9,167 nt of DNA, taken from positions 1 to 9,167 of the forward strand of contig CAYJAY010000050.1 in assembly GCA_964368445.1 (NCBI GenBank), read 5' to 3'. A program made the position numbers and the translations under genes. The stretch comes from CAYJAY01 sp964368445. Lineage in GTDB: Bacteria > Bacillota > Clostridia > Oscillospirales > Ruminococcaceae. Of this stretch, positions 6,586-9,167 are shown piece after piece. The notes beneath the pieces were generated by a model. The model searched no databases and was not told where the DNA came from. It worked only from the letters and a program-made list of their open reading frames with translations. Positions within the stretch are counted from its first letter, which is position 1. Each line of letters begins with the position of its first letter.

Positions 6586-6635
6586 CGTAATTACGCATTA
6601 CGAATTACGCATTACGAATTACGAATTACGCATTA
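6586..6635. repeat. Simple ATTACGCATTACGA repeats abutting the SDR stop codon
   Basis: An array of ATTACGA and ATTACGC units about 50 bases long, reaching the stop codon (TAA, 6635-6633). Similar units in the opposite orientation lie at about 2846-2873 at the far end of island A. Confidence 0.8.
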
Positions 6636-7505
6636 TTTAAGCATCACCTGTCCGCCGGTAACCGGAATGGCTTGTCCCGTTTCATATTCCTGTTCAACTG
6701 CGTAAAAGATAGCTTTTGCAACGTCTTTCGGGAAACACCCTCTTTTTATCGGACTTTTTGAAAGATAAAAATCTTTTACGTCGGCGATAGTCTTTGCGCC
6801 GGGAACTTTTCCGCCCTCGAGATATTGTTTGAAAAGTCCTCTTTCGGGATCGCTCCAAAGCGGCCCGTCATAGTAGTTTCCGGGGCAGATAGAATTAACC
6901 TTGATGTTATACGGAATAAGTTCAAGCGCGAAACTTTGAGTTAGACCTATTCCGCCAAACTTTCCGCCGGCATACGAGAAATTTTTGTTGCTGCCCTCAA
7001 GCCCCGATTTTGAATTAATCTGGATAATGTCAAACGTTTTGGAGCTGTCCGCTTGGTGTTGGGCTTTCATTATTGCGCTTACGTATTTTGTCGTTATGAA
7101 ATATCCGGTGTAGTTTACCTTTGTAACAAAATTAAATGTATCTACGTCGGTTTCTTCAAGGCTTCCCGCTTTTAAAACCCCGGCGTTTGAAATAAATATA
7201 TCAATCCCACCGAAATGCTCGACAGTGTCGCACACCATCTTTTCAACCGACTGTTCGTTTGAAACATCGACCGAAACGGAAAACGCCCTTTCGCCAAGTT
7301 CAGTAGCTACGCTTTTTGCAAGCTCAGCGTTAAGGTCGGCTATCACGACAGATGCGCCCTGCTCATACAGCTCCCCCGCAATGCCAAGCCCAAAACCTTG
7401 AGCGCTTCCGGTTACAATAGCAACCTTTCCCGAAAGTCTTCCGTCGGCTTTTATTCTATTGTTTACATTTTGTTTCGCGTGTTCAATAGCTTGTTGTAAA
7501 TTCAT
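6633..7505 (-). CDS. srlD: Sorbitol-6-phosphate 2-dehydrogenase-like short-chain dehydrogenase
   Basis: Classical SDR, predicted to oxidise D-sorbitol 6-phosphate to fructose 6-phosphate with NAD. In 290 residues: cofactor loop TGSAQGFG (32-39), D57 after the second strand (NAD preference), SNAG (106-109), N131, and catalytic S165, Y178 and K182 (YAGGK). Blocks IIQINSKSG, KFGGIGLTQS, SPIKRGC and TGQ..PVTGGQVM match what I recall of enterobacterial SrlD/SorD almost word for word. The first 27 residues (rich in Gln and Asn) precede the Rossmann fold and are absent from SrlD. No other in-frame ATG exists before the fold, and GAGGG lies 6 bases upstream, so the start is sound. The gene starts 24 bases after the SorE-like stop, indicating an operon. 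An unknown phosphorylated polyol is an alternative substrate. Confidence 0.85.
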   Translation of the reverse strand: MNLQQAIEHAKQNVNNRIKADGRLSGKVAIVTGSAQGFGLGIAGELYEQGASVVIADLNAELAKSVATELGERAFSVSVDVSNEQSVEKMVCDTVEHFGGIDIFISNAGVLKAGSLEETDVDTFNFVTKVNYTGYFITTKYVSAIMKAQHQADSSKTFDIIQINSKSGLEGSNKNFSYAGGKFGGIGLTQSFALELIPYNIKVNSICPGNYYDGPLWSDPERGLFKQYLEGGKVPGAKTIADVKDFYLSKSPIKRGCFPKDVAKAIFYAVEQEYETGQAIPVTGGQVMLK

Positions 7506-7529
7506 ATTATACCCTCATTATTTTTAACA

Positions 7530-8792
7530 TTATATCGCTTTGGCGTTTTCTAAAAGATATTTTTCCGCGCTTGCGCTCCAAAGGCCGTTGTTATCTTTAA
7601 CAAGCTTAGCAAGCTGTTTAAACATCTCGTCGGTTTCACCTAGTTTTTCAAAATCTTCAATAGCGGTCATCGGCATCGAAATATTTGTATACGAAAGTTT
7701 CTTTCCGCCTTTTATGTTTGGAAGATTAAGCGTGGTTTCGATAACGCTGTCAAGGCCTCCGACGTGGGTTATCATGGCGGCGGGGTTAAGAGTTCCTTTT
7801 TCCATCATCGCGAGCGATTCAAGCATGTCCGCCGTGTTTCCGCCCGATGTTCCGACGATGTGTGTCGAGGCATAATGAACGTCATAGAAGTTGAACATAG
7901 CCGAAAAGTTAGGGTCAACGGGGCCCGCAAAAAAGTTTAAGCAACCGTCATTCGCAAGGATTTTATCCCCCATCTCGACAACGGGTTTAACCGGCGCGTA
8001 AACAAAAACATCGTCATACCCATATCCGTCGGTTATGTCCATGAGCATTTTAACGGGATCGTCAACGCCCGAAGTGTTAATGTAAAGAAGTTCGACGCCC
8101 TCTTTTTTTGCCATCTCGGGGGTTACTATCGACTTTGCCCTTTCAAGACGCGCGTCGTCTATGTCGGTCACGACAACGAGTTTCGGTTTAATCGGCGCGT
8201 GAATAGCGTAGTCAACCGCACCAAGACCCATAGGCCCCGCGCCCGCAAGGATTGCAACGTTTCCGCCTTCTACAATCTCCATCTTGTGGACATAGCTTCC
8301 GGCAGTCGTGTGATAGTTTGCGTGGAAACCGCCAACGATACAGCTCATAGGTTCAGCTAGCGAACCATAGAAAAACGCGTCTCCGTTATATGGGAGAAGA
8401 CAACCCTCTTCCATAAATTCATTAGGCACAATTCCGTATGTTGCCGCGCCGCCAAGCGTTGCAAATGAATATCCCGGAGCGTCGAGAGATCCTTTGTAGT
8501 TTATAGCCGGTTGGATAGAGAACCTTTGTCCCTCTTTCCAATCTTTTTGCCATTTTGAACCGACTTTAACTATCTCGCCACAAAACTCGTGGCCTATAAT
8601 TACCGGGTTTGTCGCTATGTCGTTCGGAACCCTTTTGTGGTCTTCGCCTTGTTCCGCCGCCTTGAACGACGACATGCAAATCGAGTCACTTATAATGTGT
8701 ACTAGAATTTGGTCGTCTTTAATTTCGGGCAGATCAAATTCCTCTAACCTTAAATCTTCTTTCCCATAAATTCTAACAGCTTTTGTTTTCAT
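7530..8792 (-). CDS. sorE: L-sorbose-1-phosphate reductase-like zinc-dependent dehydrogenase (SorE family)
   Basis: Medium-chain dehydrogenase/reductase. SorE of the Klebsiella sorbose pathway reduces L-sorbose 1-phosphate to D-sorbitol 6-phosphate, the substrate of the next gene's product. In 420 residues: likely catalytic zinc ligands C39, H68-E69 (GHEFCGE) and E147 (LAEP); nucleotide loop GAGPMG (184-189); D210 after the second Rossmann strand, suggesting NAD. The four-cysteine structural-zinc loop of many alcohol dehydrogenases is missing. The blocks TNPVIIGHEFCGEI, CLNFFAGP and FYDVHYA..H.VGTSGGNT resemble SorE as I remember it. GGAGG sits 8 bases before the ATG. It is the first gene of the minus-strand cluster and faces the divergent gene at 9158. 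The substrate is inferred from family and context only. Confidence 0.82.
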   Translation of the reverse strand: MKTKAVRIYGKEDLRLEEFDLPEIKDDQILVHIISDSICMSSFKAAEQGEDHKRVPNDIATNPVIIGHEFCGEIVKVGSKWQKDWKEGQRFSIQPAINYKGSLDAPGYSFATLGGAATYGIVPNEFMEEGCLLPYNGDAFFYGSLAEPMSCIVGGFHANYHTTAGSYVHKMEIVEGGNVAILAGAGPMGLGAVDYAIHAPIKPKLVVVTDIDDARLERAKSIVTPEMAKKEGVELLYINTSGVDDPVKMLMDITDGYGYDDVFVYAPVKPVVEMGDKILANDGCLNFFAGPVDPNFSAMFNFYDVHYASTHIVGTSGGNTADMLESLAMMEKGTLNPAAMITHVGGLDSVIETTLNLPNIKGGKKLSYTNISMPMTAIEDFEKLGETDEMFKQLAKLVKDNNGLWSASAEKYLLENAKAI

Positions 8793-8837
8793 ATCTTATT
8801 CCTCCAAAAAATAATTAACATGTAATTTACTTTGTCT

Positions 8838-8867
8838 ATTATAACTTATATAAACTATTTTGTTCAA
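8838..8867 (-). promoter_or_regulatory. Sigma-A promoter of the sorE-srlD genes
   Basis: Minus strand: TTGAAC (8867-8862), 18-bp spacer, TATAAT (8843-8838). The -10 is perfect, the -35 four of six. The start would be near 8831, giving a leader of about 38 bases before the ATG. An imperfect palindrome centred on ACATGT (8818-8823) lies in the leader. Confidence 0.55.
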
Positions 8868-8883
8868 TTGCTTACAACGGATT

Positions 8884-8974
8884 TTTGCTCAAATTTGAAA
8901 GAAAATTTTTGAACGCCCCGATTTTTTGCACAAATTTGCACAAAACAACGTCTAAATGCGCAAATTCGCGCAAA
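8884..8974. promoter_or_regulatory. Phased array of TTTGCACAAA-type repeats, probable operator cluster
   Basis: TTTGCACAAA occurs twice in exact tandem (8925-8934, 8935-8944). A diverged pair, AATGCGCAAA and TTCGCGCAAA, starts exactly 30 bp later (8955-8964, 8965-8974). A weaker pair, TTTGCTCAAA then TTTGAAAGAA, starts at 8884. Each pair junction forms the palindrome CAAATTTG, or CAAATTCG in the third. The array lies between the two divergent promoters, just upstream of the sorE -35, where a regulator of both genes would bind. The family of that regulator cannot be told from the site. Confidence 0.6.
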
Positions 8975-9007
8975 CATCGCCACCTATCACGTTTGATAAA
9001 TTTAATC

Positions 9008-9036
9008 TGCACATACTGTCTAACCTATGTTATAAT
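9008..9036 (+). promoter_or_regulatory. Upstream extended -10 promoter of the divergent gene
   Basis: TGCACA (9008-9013, four of six), 17-bp spacer, TATAAT (9031-9036, perfect), with the extended -10 TG at 9028-9029. The -10 lies inside an inverted repeat (9021-9048). Confidence 0.55.
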
Positions 9037-9048
9037 GTCTATAGGTTA
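9021..9048. promoter_or_regulatory. Inverted-repeat operator around a -10 element
   Basis: TAACCTAT (9021-9028) and ATAGGTTA (9041-9048) are perfect 8-bp inverted repeats separated by 12 bases that contain TATAAT. The centre is near 9034, on the promoter, the position typical for a repressor. It is different in sequence from the TTTGCACAAA array, so a second regulator, or autoregulation by the product of 9158, is possible. Confidence 0.55.
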
Positions 9049-9095
9049 AAGAAAAAAAAATTTTTTAAAATTAATAAAAAAAACGAAAAAATATG

Positions 9096-9124
9096 TTGCA
9101 TTTTCGTTATGGAAATGGTATAGT
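9096..9124 (+). promoter_or_regulatory. Proximal extended -10 promoter of the divergent gene
   Basis: TTGCAT (9096-9101), 17-bp spacer, TATAGT (9119-9124), with extended -10 TG at 9116-9117. The A/T-tract region at 9049-9090 immediately upstream could act as an UP element. Transcription would start near 9131, leaving a short leader of about 27 bases. Confidence 0.6.
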
Positions 9125-9157
9125 ATTATAGCTGTGAAATCATAAGGAGGTGGAACT

Positions 9158-9167
9158 ATGCCTAACA
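9158..9167 (+). CDS. Start of a divergent gene, truncated by the window edge
   Basis: ATG at 9158 preceded by a perfect AAGGAGG (9144-9150) with seven bases of spacing, downstream of two plausible promoters. Only Met-Pro-Asn is encoded inside the window, so the product cannot be identified. From its position facing sorE across an operator-rich spacer, a sugar transporter component or a transcription regulator would be reasonable; this is inference from context only. Confidence 0.6.

Noticed and set aside
8955..8980. Catabolite repression (cre) site
   Set aside because: The sequence lacks the TGNAANCG...CA pattern; its symmetry is explained better by the TTTGCACAAA-type repeats.
9049..9090. 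A/T-tract region as a terminator
   Set aside because: There is no GC-rich stem; it is more likely a promoter UP element or simple A/T sequence.

Overview
The window looks like chromosomal DNA of a Firmicute, probably an uncultured clostridial-type gut anaerobe. Evidence: strong AGGAGG-type ribosome binding sites, ATG starts, A+T-rich spacers, sigma-A promoters, and intergenic twin-hairpin repeats (TGCCCTCTCAGTCA...GGGAGAGC) of a kind I associate with clostridial genomes. The taxonomy is an inference.

Layout. Bases 1-352 carry no gene: a 23-bp tandem repeat runs off the left edge (1-115), then comes a foldable stretch that may be a small RNA (131-282), then two strong hairpin terminators. Five genes follow, all on the minus strand, so transcription runs right to left: a SorE-like zinc dehydrogenase (8792-7530), a sorbitol-6-phosphate dehydrogenase-like SDR (7505-6633), repeat island B (6105-6632), dihydrolipoamide acyltransferase E2 (6104-4728), dihydrolipoamide dehydrogenase E3 (4731-3364, 4-bp overlap with E2), repeat island A (2819-3363), and a fused E1 alpha-beta 2-oxoacid dehydrogenase (2818-353). 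At the right edge a plus-strand gene starts at 9158; only its first three codons are inside.

How the genes work together. E1, E2 and E3 make a complete 2-oxoacid dehydrogenase complex, most likely pyruvate dehydrogenase, although an acetoin or branched-chain substrate cannot be excluded. The SorE/SrlD pair would take L-sorbose 1-phosphate to sorbitol 6-phosphate and then to fructose 6-phosphate, feeding glycolysis and so supplying pyruvate. The transporter and regulator are not in view; the divergent gene at 9158 is the natural candidate for one of them.

The most unusual features are non-coding. The divergent spacer (8793-9157) holds a helically phased array of TTTGCACAAA-like repeats, plus an extended -10 promoter enclosed by a perfect inverted repeat. 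Two repeat islands made of variable-stem hairpins, one of them MITE-like, split the dehydrogenase cluster and begin exactly at upstream stop codons. A possible pseudoknotted RNA lies near the left edge. I did not find a clearly new protein system.
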